This document shows, piece by piece, positions 10,990-20,653 of a stretch of DNA of 64,000 nucleotides. A program made the translations under genes and the position numbers. Within the stretch, counting starts at the first letter, position 1. Every line of letters starts with the position of its first letter. The DNA comes from Cordylochernes scorpioides (taxonomy: Eukaryota > Arthropoda > Arachnida > Pseudoscorpiones > Chernetidae): assembly GCA_030710605.1 (NCBI GenBank), contig CP092865.1, forward strand, positions 29,358,190-29,422,189. The letters are read 5' to 3'. The notes beneath the pieces are model-generated. The model ran no database searches. It had not been told where the DNA came from and worked only from the letters and a program-made list of their open reading frames with translations.

Positions 10990-11535
10990 CATTGTACCCA
11001 ATCCTCCTTTAATCAATTTAACTTTGTATATATCGTTTTTGAATGTTCAATTAAATAAAGAGGTACATCTAGAGGGAACGTAGAAACCAAAAGGGCTTAC
11101 CCCGCAGACAATGAGGTCAATCGCCCCGTCAACGCGGCGCTAATAAAATGACGTAACAGGGCTTACCCTCAGCCAAATAAGGTCAACCGTCCCCTCGACG
11201 CCAGGGCGCCAGACGTCCGGTGACGTAAGACTTGAGCATATAAAAAGGGCTTGCCCCGCAGCCAAGTCAGTTCAGTAGATGCCAGATAGCGGACAGCAGC
11301 AGCAGGCAGATCGTTAGTGGATGGCCCGCCGGCCGCAACTTAGTCTCTTCGTTCCCTCTCTCTGATGCCTCGGATTCCCCTGTGATTCGTCTCTGTGTGC
11401 CTTACCACTCACCACCATCACGACTGCGCAATCATCATCTTTCATCACGACTCAATACAACAGACCAGACTACCGAGTTACCACAGTAAAGAAGAACGTC
11501 GACAGGATTCGACATAGAGTCGACAGGATTCGACA
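10990..11535 (+). repeat. Left LTR of the 11-14.8 kb element
   Basis: It aligns with 14274-14817 at an offset of about 3284 bp. Visible differences are few (for example TATATATCG versus TATGTATCG, and small indels after CAGGGCTTACC). Internally it has two related GC-rich blocks containing TTACCCCGCAGACAATGAGG and GCAGCCAAATAAGGTCAACC. The exact first base is uncertain because CATTGTACCC precedes both copies. It ends in tandem GTCGACAGGATTCGACATAGA units. Confidence 0.75.
11237..11271 (+). promoter_or_regulatory. LTR core promoter: TATA box plus TCAGT initiator
   Basis: TATAAAAA starts at 11239, and TCAGT at 11267-11271 places its A 30 bases downstream. TCAGT is the classic arthropod initiator, and 30 bases is the expected TATA-to-start spacing. 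The same pair is conserved in the right LTR (TATAAAAA near 14523). Transcription would start at about 11269. No experimental support is available. Confidence 0.6.
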
Positions 11536-11548
11536 TAGAGTCGACAGG

Positions 11549-11881
11549 ATGAACAAAAACGAAAAAGCAGCCCGGGAGCAGGAGATCGGAGAGTTCCCCA
11601 ACAACGACCACAGACCGACAACACCACCACCCCATCTTGGCACCATCATCCTTCAGTTGGCAACCATCCTAGCAAGACTGCAACCCCTTTATCCCCAAGA
11701 CCTGGATTTTACCTCCTTTGATGCCTTCCCCCTTCCATCTCCAGCCATCACATCTTCTGCTCAACGCCAGCAATCTCCCGAAGTTTTCAACTCAAGCCGG
11801 AATCATCCTTTCCAAGTTACTTTATATCTGTCTACCTATCTTCCATACTACCACTTTCCTGCTATTTTAGTTTTCGCATAA
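11549..11881 (+). CDS. Small ORF 1 of the LTR element, unknown function
   Basis: A 110-codon frame opens at an ATG 14 bases after the left LTR. The first 30 residues are charged and polar (KNEKAAREQEIGE), followed by a proline-rich middle and a hydrophobic, tyrosine-rich end. It has no zinc knuckle, protease or other gag motif. Its position, as the first ATG after the LTR, is where gag normally starts, so a degenerate or lineage-specific gag start is possible. It could also be a chance frame. Confidence 0.3.
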   Translation: MNKNEKAAREQEIGEFPNNDHRPTTPPPHLGTIILQLATILARLQPLYPQDLDFTSFDAFPLPSPAITSSAQRQQSPEVFNSSRNHPFQVTLYLSTYLPYYHFPAILVFA

Positions 11882-12542
11882 AATATATAATGCCTATTTT
11901 CTTAGTTATATCCCTTTTTCTCAAATAGTTTTAAATATCAATTTTGCCATAGTTGATTTGCCTTTTAAATTGCACCACACCTTTAATCCTTTTAAACATT
12001 ATTTTGCTCTGCATAATTTGTATCTAAAATATATCTCACATTCGATATTTTACTTTTGAAAATTTGCAATTAGGTTTGACCATTTACAACTATAAATTCT
12101 TAACACCATATGTAAAACAGTCGGCCAAGAGGACAACAACGAAATAAATTTAACTATTTTATCACATCTCCAATATTTTATTAAACTATCTTCAACATTT
12201 AAAAAAATCATATTCCCACTATATTTTCGATATGACCGCAATACCTTATGGCTACACATTTCCATCTTGTGTTTAAATTCCCTAACTTTTAATATTTTGA
12301 TATTTTCTCATTTAACTTTATTACTTAATGTTATTATTTCAAATATTTGCATTTTAAATTCCATTGCTCATTTACTGTGTTAATATCTAAAAGCGTCTGC
12401 CAAAATGTAAATATAGCAAAACCAATCAGCACATGCACTAACCACAAATAATTTTTCCTTTTCAGAAAAATGTCCATGTTATTTTTTATCTCCCACAACC
12501 CTTGTTAACCCTAATTGCCAGCTAACTGATGCGCGAACTGAA

Positions 12543-13025
12543 TTGTCTCACCCTAATTTTCCGACCCAAATTAATCTACTATTGCATAACAATCAACACA
12601 TATTTTCTGAAAACAAATTTGATGTCCCCACTTTAAACATTCCCCCCGTCAAAATTAACACTACGTCTGACATAATAATTACACTCAGGCCCTACACAGA
12701 AAGCGTCCCTCATATAGCACTCCCCACCATGCAAGCCCATTATGTTCAACCCAAAGACGATGACTCATTTCCGTTCCGACATCTCTCACCGGACTTGTTC
12801 CAAGAATACCAACTCCCGATCAAGCCATCCAGCAGCCAACCTCTTCTACCTCTAACCCCAAATCCTTTTACCCTAATCCAAGTAGAACCGACTTCAAGTA
12901 ACAATGCTTCCCCAGTTTCCCAGCTACAAATCAATCATGAACCAATCCAGCCCCAAGTCAAGTCATCAACCCTCCAACATAAATGGCTCAACCCACAACT
13001 AATCTCTCTAAAAAAAAAGATATAG
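12543..13025 (+). CDS. Small ORF 2 of the LTR element, proline-rich, unknown function
   Basis: The frame is open for 160 codons without an ATG at its beginning (the first in-frame start-like codon is TTG), so it may be spliced, frameshifted or chance. The translation is rich in Pro, Asn, Gln and Ser (PSSSQPLLPLTPNPF) with no cysteine-histidine motif or enzyme signature. Codons are C-rich, unlike the AT-rich surroundings, consistent with an older coding region. Structural or gag-like roles are possible but not shown. Confidence 0.3.
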   Translation: MSHPNFPTQINLLLHNNQHIFSENKFDVPTLNIPPVKINTTSDIIITLRPYTESVPHIALPTMQAHYVQPKDDDSFPFRHLSPDLFQEYQLPIKPSSSQPLLPLTPNPFTLIQVEPTSSNNASPVSQLQINHEPIQPQVKSSTLQHKWLNPQLISLKKKI

Positions 13026-13085
13026 GATAAAATATGAAAACATTTTTTTATTTTCCACTTAATTCTCCTAATTTACACGCTAACA

Positions 13086-13262
13086 ATGCCCTTCTCCACC
13101 GTTCCGCTAATCACGCTTATCTACATAGGAATATACGCACAAGAAACTGATAGACTTTTTCAACTACAAGCAGCCATTTTCCAACTACTTACCATAATCT
13201 GGATTTTGATAGGAGAAACCGTTCAACGTCTATTTAGAACTCCCCCACCACCTACGTCCTGA
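13086..13262 (+). CDS. Small ORF 3 of the LTR element, 58-aa hydrophobic protein
   Basis: ATG at 13086 and TGA at 13260 bound 58 codons. The protein has two hydrophobic stretches, PLITLIYIGIYA near residues 7-18 and AAIFQLLTIIWILIG near 30-44, then a basic and proline-rich tail (RLFRTPPPP). This looks like a small membrane protein. I know no counterpart in LTR retrotransposons at this position. A remnant of an env-like membrane segment or a chance frame are the alternatives. Confidence 0.3.
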   Translation: MPFSTVPLITLIYIGIYAQETDRLFQLQAAIFQLLTIIWILIGETVQRLFRTPPPPTS

Positions 13263-14273
13263 CAACTATTTCCTTTACATCACAGATAGCTTATCCCAAC
13301 CTTATTTTATTTGTACTCCACTTGTTGTACCATACTACCCCGCAACTATCTCCCTTAAAATCAATGTCTTGTCGCAATGCTGCACACTGATTCGTTTGTC
13401 AACCTATGTACCCACACATTTTTTATCTCACCCTATGTAACCACTGCAACATCTTTTCAAGCGATCTTTAAAACCTAAAGTGGACTTGTTTACAAATTTT
13501 AATCAATGTTTTTCCATTATCCCACTTTTGTAAATAGCGATATATTTTAATTTTGTTTTACCATTTTTTTTCACACTTAACAACTTATGCAATAGTTTTC
13601 TCCCAACAACCACGAAATTACCTTGCCTCTCACCAAACCTTACCATCTTAGCGGATCATTTCACCACCAGCGCGACCCATGTCTTTGTCAGTTTTTTTTT
13701 AATGTGATGTTTTTCTTTATGTTTTGTTTATGTTCATTTTTTTTACACTTACAGAAATTACCTTGATGTAGTTTGTCCATACACCAAGCTTAAATACTCT
13801 GCACAGGCATTTTTTTTTCACTCACTCACCATCGCGCTATTTTCATTCTTTTTTTTTTTTTTTGTCACCCAAGACCGCTAAGGGGAGAACAATAGTTTTT
13901 CTTTTGATCCCTTGTTAACTAGTTCCAAGACGTCCTAGCAAAACGCCTTGCAAACCCATGTTCTTAAGCTGATCCTGCTGTCAACCAATTTAATCACAAT
14001 GTTGTCATTCTTTTAACAGTTCCTACTTCATCTTTCCATTCTATCACCTTGTCGACCGCAACTTCTTACCACCCTATAGATAGCTTTGTTTGTTTACCCA
14101 ATTAATTTTCCCCAAAAATTACTTCCCATATACCAGAATTTAACTCAGGCTGCCCCTTTTTAAATTCTTCAACGCAGGGGGCCCATCTGTGGTAATTTAA
14201 GAATTATAAACACCTGTGTAAATACTCACCACCTCCTCTTCTTACACCCCCTAATCTAATATGGACTTTTAAT
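13263..14273. other. 3' part of the LTR element interior, no ORF
   Basis: Pyrimidine- and T-run-rich DNA with several poly-T tracts (for example 13850-13862) and no long frame. A purine/G run (GCAGGGGGCC near 14173) lies about 100 bp before the right LTR. Confidence 0.45.
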
Positions 14274-14813
14274 CATTGTACCCAATCCTCCTTTAATCAA
14301 TTTAACTTTGTATGTATCGTTTTTGAGTGTTCAATTAAATAAAGAGGTACATCTAGAGGGAACGTAGAAACCAAAAGGGATTACCCCGCAGACAATGAGG
14401 TCAACCGCCCCGTCAACGCGGCGCCAATAAAATGACGTAACAGGACTTACCCGCAGCCAAATAAGGTCAACCGTCCCCTCGACGCCAGGGCGCCAGACGT
14501 CCGGTGACGTAAGACTTGAGCATATAAAAAGGGCTTGCCCCGCAGCCAAGTCAGTTCAGTAGATGCCAGATAGCGGACAGCAGCAGCAGGCAGATCGTTA
14601 GTGGATGGCTCGCCGGCCGCAAATTGGTCTCTTCGTTCCCTCTCTCTGATGCCTCGGATTCCCCTGTGATTAGTCTCTGTGTGCCTTACCACTCACCACC
14701 ATCACGACTGCGCAATCATCATCTTTCCCCACGACTCAATACAACAGACCAGACTACCGAGTTACCACAGTAAAGAAGAACGTCGACAGGATTCGACATA
14801 GAGTCGACAGGAT

Positions 14814-14817
<4 letters not shown>
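14274..14817 (+). repeat. Right LTR of the 11-14.8 kb element
   Basis: Matches the left LTR over its full length. The terminal GTCGACAGGATTCGA unit runs directly into a TA microsatellite (14817-14853). The microsatellite has erased the precise end and any target-site duplication. Confidence 0.75.

Positions 14818-14853
<36 letters not shown>
14818..14853. repeat. TA microsatellite
   Basis: An uninterrupted run of about 18 TA dinucleotides at the right LTR edge. Confidence 0.9.
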
Positions 14854-14856
<3 letters not shown>

Positions 14857-15158
14857 GTCGTGATCGAATGGAAGGGTGCAACCGTTATGCTTACAATCCC
14901 CAAGAATTAGTTCCAGCCAAGTGTCTGACACGTTTATTTTTGTAGTTTTTATAGATGGATTAATTTGCATATTTACATTTTAAAACAAGACTAACATATT
15001 TACATACTTATTATGGCAAAAATAAATTGTACATCTTTGATAATATACAAATTATGACATACAAGGTAGGATCAAAAAGTTCCCGAACCTTTTTTTAAAA
15101 TTAATTATTTATTAATATTATAGTAATTTGAACATCAAGTATGTCAGAATAGGAGTCT

Positions 15159-15506
15159 TTAGTTATCCACACATTTTTTCCAGCGTGAAAAAGGCTGTTG
15201 AAATAATAGTTCAAAGTCAATTTTTCTAAGCTTGTTTAGCTCCACCGTCGCATTTTCAATTACTTTTGATGACGATGAAAAGCGCCTCCCTTTTAACGTC
15301 ATTTTAAATGTTGGAAAGAAGAAGAAATCACATGGGGCGATATCAGGAGAGTGAGGAGGATGCGACAAGACAGATACAGAGTGTTTGGCTAAATAGTCTT
15401 GAACAATAATGGCTCTATGAGCAGGGACATTATCTTGTAGCAATTTCCACTGTTTCGATTTAAATAGTTGGTTTCTTTTTCTTTTTATCGCATCATGAAT
15501 GCGCAC
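15159..15506 (-). pseudogene. mariner transposase, C-terminal catalytic part
   Basis: A 115-codon frame carries the second and third catalytic aspartates. D25 is in LLQDNVPAHRA and D60 in SPDIAPCDFFFFP, separated by exactly 34 residues, which defines the DD34D mariner family. The first catalytic aspartate would lie upstream in the out-of-frame gap. The C-terminus (SRWKKCVDN) is close to the usual mariner end. It is a broken partner of the frame at 15706-16119. Confidence 0.9.
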
Positions 15507-15705
15507 AAGTATTTTTTTTTGTATGCCTGTTTATTATAAGTAACCCCCACTTTAATGAATTCATAATAGTCAAGTCCTTGATAATCGAAAAACACTACAA
15601 GCATTACTTTTCCTTTAGAACTGTTAAGACTAACTTTCTTCTTCCTAAAAGAACTTGGTGTGTGCCATTCGAGTGACCATGTTCCATCACCAGTTATTAT
15701 TGTTT

Positions 15706-16119
15706 TTAAAAATCATAATCGTTATTTTCAGTTTCAATTAAATCTTTGCAAATTGATAATCTGGTTTCTCTTTGTTGTTCTGTTAAATATCGTGGGACAA
15801 AATAGCCACAAAGTTTTTTCATGTTTAAATGTTCACCAATAATATTTTGGCAACTACTATACTGAATTCCAAGTATTTCTGATATATTATCAATAGTAAT
15901 TTTTCTATCAGCAACAATTAAATAACGTACCTGTCCAATAGTGCGATCCGTTGTTGACGTCAATTGCCGATCTGACCATGAATCATTTGCGATGCTCTTA
16001 CGGCCATCTTCAAAACGTTTATACCAGAAATAAACTTGCGTTTGTGATAATATTTCGTCTTCATAAGCTTCATTCATTAATGCTGATGCTCTGTGAAAGA
16101 CCTTTTTAATAATACACAA
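15706..16119 (-). pseudogene. mariner transposase, N-terminal part
   Basis: A 137-codon frame encodes the DNA-binding half of a mariner transposase. It includes the first helix-turn-helix (VYFWYKRFEDGRKS, the mariner WxxRFxxG-type block), the linker with SGRP-like sequence degraded to SWSDRQ, and the second HTH (ISEILGIQYSSCQNII, then LNMKKLCGYFVPRYLT). The family norm is about 345 residues. The frame runs out before the catalytic region, and 15507-15705 is out of frame with both halves. The protein would bind the TIRs if intact. Confidence 0.85.
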
Positions 16120-16734
16120 AATTTAATATTTGCCCTTTGCTCAAATGATGACATAGCAGAAACCGACGCGAGCCAAATACTTAACAAAAATATGCCTAAA
16201 ATGAAAACTACGCATGCGCATTTACTGGAGTTGCTAAATTAAATTATAGTTTAGGCTTTGTTCTTTACATTAAAATTGATTTTACATTTTTCAAAAGTTG
16301 TTTTATATTTTATTTTTTAAAAGTTCGGGAACTTTTTGATCCTACCGTGTATATATATATATATAAATGAATAAAACAAAGCTTCAAGGGCTGCGTATCT
16401 TTTATTAGAACGAATATAATACGAGCTTTCGGGCACATACGCCCTTCTACAGGAATTAATGAAACAATAATCCAACTAGTTTGAAATAGGATTTATATAC
16501 ACGTAACTATTGTTTTGCCTATCTGCTTAATTTGAAAAATATTAAAATGTTTAAATTTACATGCAGGTGTAATGATTTGGAAAAACTAATTCTAATTAAT
16601 ATGAGATAATATGATACATTTTGGCTAAGGCAATCTTAATTTGTATTTTATATATTATAAATTTTACAAATTTTATAACTTGCAAGGAATCCCATCAGAC
16701 ATGTGAAATCTTATACTGTGAATGACTTTGTTTT

Positions 16735-17105
16735 ATCTTATTTTATTTAGGTCTATTGAATCATATGCTTCTGGTAAATCAATTCTGCGATTTATACTGC
16801 TATATTGTTTGGACACTTTTGCTTCAATTATTAATCTTTGATATTTGTTATTGATATTGTTGTAATGTACTTTAGGTTCATTTAAGTTAAATGTGTGTCC
16901 TGTTGAATTGGAGTGCTGTACTATTAATGATAATGGGTCATTTCTGTTTATGTTTCTTCTGTGTTCAGTGATTCTATTATGTAATTTTCTTCCCGTCTCC
17001 CCAACATATCTGGCTTTACAGTTATTACATTCTATAGAATAAATTACCTCTTTTCTACATGATATATATTCGGTTTGCCTGTTTTTTGTAATCGGGTTTC
17101 TTAGG
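16735..17105 (-). pseudogene. PLE GIY-YIG endonuclease fragment, inverted copy
   Basis: The minus strand encodes a CNNCKARYVGETGR segment (GIY-YIG core with its CxxC zinc ligands), then the RxxEH block. Where the plus-strand copy has an in-frame TAG, this copy has GAG, so the upstream frame is open here. No in-frame start is present. It is the mirror of 17728-18000. Confidence 0.7.
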
Positions 17106-17222
17106 ATATCTGATAAGTTGGGAGAGTTGCTATAAAAGGTTTTTATTCCATATTTATCTAGTGTTCTGGAAATGTGGATGGATTTCGGGGAATATGGGAT
17201 GTAGCAATTTTACCTGTATATT

Positions 17223-17510
17223 TTAGTTTTTTTGTGCTGACATGTTATTTGTGACCTGTGCCTGATAGAAATGATTTAAAATAAATGTTTTGGGGTAACC
17301 AGCTGATGCTAAACTTTGGATAACGGTTTGTGTTTCATGCGTTTTGTATTGATTTAATGAACAATGAGTATATATATAAATTCTTTTAGGTAACGTTTTC
17401 ACTGTGTTAATTTTATGACTAATGGGGCAAAATGTAGAAAATTTTATATAATTGGGGGTGAATGTAGGTTTGTAGTAAACTGTAGTTTGCAATCTATTGT
17501 CTATTTTCAT
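17223..17510 (-). pseudogene. PLE fragment: region between reverse transcriptase and GIY-YIG
   Basis: A 95-codon frame contains YYKPTFTPNYIKFSTFCPIS followed by HKINTVKTLPKR. It aligns with the linker downstream of the RT core in the better preserved PLE at 41774-42988 (YRKPTSPTQYLHFASNSPIS). This is the thumb and connector segment. No catalytic RT motif is left in this copy. Confidence 0.75.
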
Positions 17511-17727
17511 TATTTTGCTACATTGCTACATCCCATATTCCCCGAAATCCATCCACATTTCCAGAACACTAGATAAATATGGAATAAAAATATAATTTTA
17601 TAGCAACTCTCCCAACTTATCAGATATCCTAAGAAACCCGATTACAAAAAACAGGCAAACCGAATATATATCATGTAGAAAATAGGTAATTTATTCTATA
17701 GAATGTAATAACTGTAAAGCCAGATAT

Positions 17728-18000
17728 GTGGGGGAGACGGGAAGAAAATTACATAATAGAATCACTGAACACAGAAGAAACATAAACAGAAATGACCCAT
17801 TATCATTAATAGTACAGCACTCCAATTCAACAGGACACACATTTAACTTAAATGAACCTAAAGTACATTACAACAATATCAATAACAAATATCAAAGATT
17901 AATAATTGAAGCAAAAGTGTCCAAACAATATAGCAGTATAAATCGCAGAATTGATTTACCAGAAGCATATGATTCAATAGACCTAAATAAAATAAGATAA
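17728..18000 (+). pseudogene. PLE GIY-YIG endonuclease C-terminal fragment
   Basis: Ninety codons include GETGRKLHNRITEHRRNI (core with catalytic Arg and the RxxEH block), the HSNSTGH zinc-ligand region and LIIEAKV with the conserved glutamate. The upstream CNNC and Y-V-G residues are in the same frame, but a TAG stop lies before them. The apparent GTG start is only where the frame scan begins. Confidence 0.8.
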
Positions 18001-18281
18001 AACAAAGTCATTCACAGTATAAGATTTCACATGTCTGATGGGATTCCTTGCAAGTTATAAAATTTGTAAAATTTATAATATATAAAATACAAATTAAGAT
18101 TGCCTTAGCCAAAATGTATCATATTATCTCATATTAATTAGAATTAGTTTTTCCAAATCATTACACCTGCATGTAAATTTAAACATTTTAATATTTTTCA
18201 AATTGCGCGTGATATGCAAAACAATAGTTACGTGTATATAAATCCTATTTCAAACTAGTTGGATTATTGTTTCATTAATTC

Positions 18282-18309
18282 CTGTAGAAGGGCGTATGTG
18301 CCCGAAAGC
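18282..18309 (+). ncRNA. PLE terminal hairpin, hammerhead-like
   Basis: CTGTAGAA, then a GGGC/GCCC hairpin with an 8-base loop, then GAAAGC. The mirror copy is at 16424-16451. The layout resembles the hammerhead ribozyme motif reported from PLE terminal repeats, but the CUGANGA core is imperfect (CUGUAGA), so catalysis is doubtful. Confidence 0.45.
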
Positions 18310-18395
18310 TAGTATTATATTCGTTCTAATAAAAGATACGCAGCCCTTGAAGCTTTGTTTTATTCATTTATGAATCGTACAGGGTTTTTCAATTG

Positions 18396-18416
18396 ATATA
18401 TATATATATATATATA
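18396..18416. repeat. TA microsatellite
   Basis: A run of alternating T and A just outside the PLE pair, matching the one at 16350-16366. Confidence 0.8.
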
Positions 18417-18461
18417 AGAACTACAGATACATATACAATGGTGGTCGAGTAAACTCAACGT

Positions 18462-18575
18462 GTTAAACTGCTGTGAAGGCTAGAAATTATAAGCCAGACC
18501 CTCCCAAATATTTTTCACTAGCAGTACTGTAGGAAATTGATATATATGGTTAAAATATCGCGATAATAGATTTAA
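18462..18575. repeat. Degenerate dispersed repeat, related to 7101-7215
   Basis: AAACTGCTGTGAAGG, GAAATTATAAGCCAG, AGCAGTACTGTAGGAAATTG and GCGATAATAGATTTA recur in the same order and orientation as at 7101-7215. Confidence 0.55.
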
Positions 18576-19627
18576 ATTTTTCTTAAAACTCTCTAAAAGC
18601 TCATATTGTAATTTTTGTGCAGATATCTATTTTAATTTAATGTATACGTTACTGGGGGAAAATCTTTGAAGTCACAAGTTAATAATGTTTCATGATGTTT
18701 GTATGTTGCATATATATTTGTTTAAATTGTTATTTGAGTCTTGTGTAAATCTTTTGAATTACTATGTCTCTATTAACTGAAAGGTGGTTGTTTCAGGATC
18801 CATATAAACAACCGCTAATACAAGATGTACCTTTCTCAAATGTTTGGAGGTAAGTTTTCGATTTTCCTATATCTCTTTATTTTACTTTGATTGGAATTTG
18901 CGAGGCTATATTTTAAATTATTATATCAATACTATAAATATGCATCATTTATAGACAGCTTATAAAAGAGCCAATTATGAATATCTATATTGCGAGAATA
19001 ATTATTTTAAATATAAGACAATTTTCTACTTGGATTTTTAAGTAAGGATGAAAACTATTGGGATGGGTCCTGGATATCGTCAGTGGTGAACCCTCCCAGC
19101 GGTTTCGCCAAGTAAATCTGATTTAACCGCTGAGAGAGTATACTACTGATGAGCCAGACTCCCTCCAAATATTGAATCATTGCAATAAGGTCCAACACAC
19201 AATAAACAATTGTTTAAATTGAAAAAAACTTTTTTTGCGCTATAAAGAGTTTATGTTTCTTCACACGGACGGCGTGTGTTGATGCATCACTTTAAATATA
19301 TCAAGTCAGCTTATTTATCATGCTATATTTAACACAACAACAAAATACAATATTATAGATTATATATGAGTATACATATATACGTCACACCGTTGTTGAA
19401 TTATATATTTCCAAACGACTCCCTATCGCCTTCACGAAACTCCAGGAAATAAATATAACTCGAGGACGGTTGATGGATCTATATACTTTTGATTAAACTC
19501 CCAACCAAAAGTTGATTCTTACAAATACATTATAGATGTTGGGTATACACCTTTTCGTGTTTTTCAATTAATAAAAATATAACTTTGGATTACTTTAGTA
19601 GAATATTTAGACACAGTTTGCATAACG
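18576..19627. other. AT-rich stretch containing a CACTGA-family repeat
   Basis: Positions 19080-19190 carry TCAGTGGTGAACCCTCCCAG, then a roughly complementary GCTGAGAGAGTATACTACTGA, a small foldback related to 2160-2250 and 27240-27305. The rest is AT-rich without recognised content. Confidence 0.45.
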
Positions 19628-19650
19628 CTGAAGAAGGTCAACCGCCCGAA
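19628..19650 (+). repeat. Isolated PLE terminal-motif remnant
   Basis: CTGAAGAAGGTC followed by CCGCCCGAAGC resembles the PLE end motif at 43209-43232, but the hairpin is imperfect. No PLE coding sequence is adjacent. Confidence 0.35.
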
Positions 19651-19839
19651 GCACGTAAGCAGTTAGTTGTTGATAGTTAACACAAGAAATCTATAATGAT
19701 ATGAAGGTTCAGCTGATATCTATTACGATAGATAATGCTCTGGCATCAGCAAAGTTCAGTTTATTTATCAGGAGATTCTCTTTCAACATCTAATTTGAAT
19801 GTTTTTGTTCCACTATGGATTCATTTGTCTTCATATATT

Positions 19840-20010
19840 CTCTCGAGTCGGTGGACGAGTGGGTAACACCCTCGATTCCCGACAGTCATGAACCGGGATT
19901 GAATCCCACGTTAACATTTTGTTTAATATGTGAATTAACTTTCGCACATATTATTCTGCCATCTGTAAAGCACATGTGCTCCTGGTCAGGATATGCCTTT
20001 TTTATTTTTA
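19840..20010 (+). mobile_element. tRNA-derived SINE with long variable arm
   Basis: GTCGGTGGACGAGTGGGTAA matches a pol III A box in a Ser/Leu-type tRNA context. GGGATTGAATCCC near 19900 matches a B box. The spacing of about 45 bases suits a class II tRNA head. About 75 bases downstream is the CTCCTGGTCAGGATATGCC block shared with 8165 and 24564, followed by a T-rich end. The open frame across it is incidental. Confidence 0.55.
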
Positions 20011-20539
20011 ATATTATTCATTGTTGCAATTATCATAAGCTAGGTTGCTCCTTTTTGAACGGTACCTAAAAGTGATTTTGGAACAAGGAATATATTCTCT
20101 CACCACCTTAATTGTAATACTACTAGAAAAGTGGCAACATACTCTCCTGTAAAATCCACCGATATAATTTTAGGTTAAAACAAAGAATCAGGATGGACGA
20201 ATGTCTCCAAGAAATCTTTACAGCACCAAAAATAATTCACTCTATATATATATATATATTAAGTGTTACATAAATTTTAATGCGCCTTACATTTATTCAA
20301 AATATTCTATGATATTTAATATTTATTTAAAACAGAATATTTTAATAATCATCATTCCTTTTTATAGTTTCACTCCTTTTGTAATATTTATTGTACATAT
20401 ATCTTTATTGCTTATTGGAGCGAGAGAGGACCTAGACGAAGACGGCGGATCGCAACCTACGAGGAAGACAAGAATAAATAAACACAATAACTTTAAAAGG
20501 TAATTTATTTTTATTTAATTTTATTTATTTACTTTTAAT
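20011..20539. other. AT-rich stretch with a possible retroelement leader
   Basis: Contains a TA microsatellite (20241-20258). A GC-richer block at 20418-20475 (GCGAGAGAGGACC...CGGCGGATCGC) is followed by AATAAATAAACACAATAACT and precedes the small frame at 20540. The layout could be an LTR edge or 5' leader of a retrotransposon. No second LTR is seen. Confidence 0.3.
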
Positions 20540-20653
20540 ATGGAAACCCGCTCCGGAAACGTGTATAACACCAAGAAGGAAGAAACCAAGGTCGACGACC
20601 CTGCAAAGCTTCAACTTGGTGCAACAATATATAGCTTCACTTTTGTAAAATAA
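20540..20653 (+). CDS. Short gag-like N-terminal stub
   Basis: The ATG at 20540 opens a 37-codon frame beginning METRSGNVYN and rich in Lys, Glu and Asp. It ends at TAA where the sequence becomes AT-rich. Many Ty3/Gypsy and Copia gag proteins begin with a similar charged segment, and a retroelement-like leader precedes it, but no diagnostic motif is present. It may be a truncated insertion or chance. Confidence 0.25.
   Translation: METRSGNVYNTKKEETKVDDPAKLQLGATIYSFTFVK

Larger units (their letters stand above)
10990..14820 (+). mobile_element. LTR retrotransposon without recognisable gag-pol
   Basis: Two direct repeats of about 545 bp (10990-11535 and 14274-14817) flank roughly 2.7 kb. The repeats share a promoter-like block, TGTACCCAATCCTCC at the start and GTCGACAGGATTCGACATAG near the end. 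The internal region has no reverse transcriptase, protease or integrase that I can see. It contains three small frames (11549-11881, 12543-13025, 13086-13262) and a polypurine GCAGGGGGCC block near 14173 that could serve as a polypurine tract. I found no primer-binding site. The layout fits a non-autonomous (LARD-type) element. Orientation is inferred from the TATA/initiator pair. Confidence 0.65.
15062..16349 (-). mobile_element. mariner (DD34D) transposon, 1288 bp
   Basis: The element is bounded by near-perfect terminal inverted repeats: GGTAGGATCAAAAAGTTCCC from 15065 and its complement at the right end. A TA dinucleotide lies at each side (15060-15061 and 16350-16351), as expected for mariner insertion. 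The length is typical of mariner (about 1.3 kb). The transposase lies on the minus strand in two separated frames, so this copy is inactive. It sits beside, and was possibly inserted next to, the PLE pair at 16364. Confidence 0.92.
16364..17521 (-). mobile_element. Penelope-like element, inverted truncated copy
   Basis: The 845-bp arm 16364-17208 is the reverse complement, with few differences, of 17522-18370. This copy extends about 310 bp further towards its 5' side (17209-17521). Read on the minus strand it runs from the region after the reverse transcriptase through the GIY-YIG endonuclease to a terminal hairpin motif (16424-16451) and an ATAAATGAATAAAAC end. The head-to-head arrangement is the known 5'-inversion typical of PLE insertions. 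Both copies lack the reverse transcriptase core. Confidence 0.85.
17522..18370 (+). mobile_element. Penelope-like element, forward truncated copy
   Basis: Forward half of the head-to-head pair, starting at ATTGCTACATCCCA and ending at a TTTTATTCATTTA block. It carries the GIY-YIG domain (17728-18000) and a terminal motif CTGTAGAAGGGC...GCCCGAAAGC at 18282-18309. A poly-TA tract lies beyond each end, so the insertion probably targeted TA-rich DNA. Confidence 0.85.
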
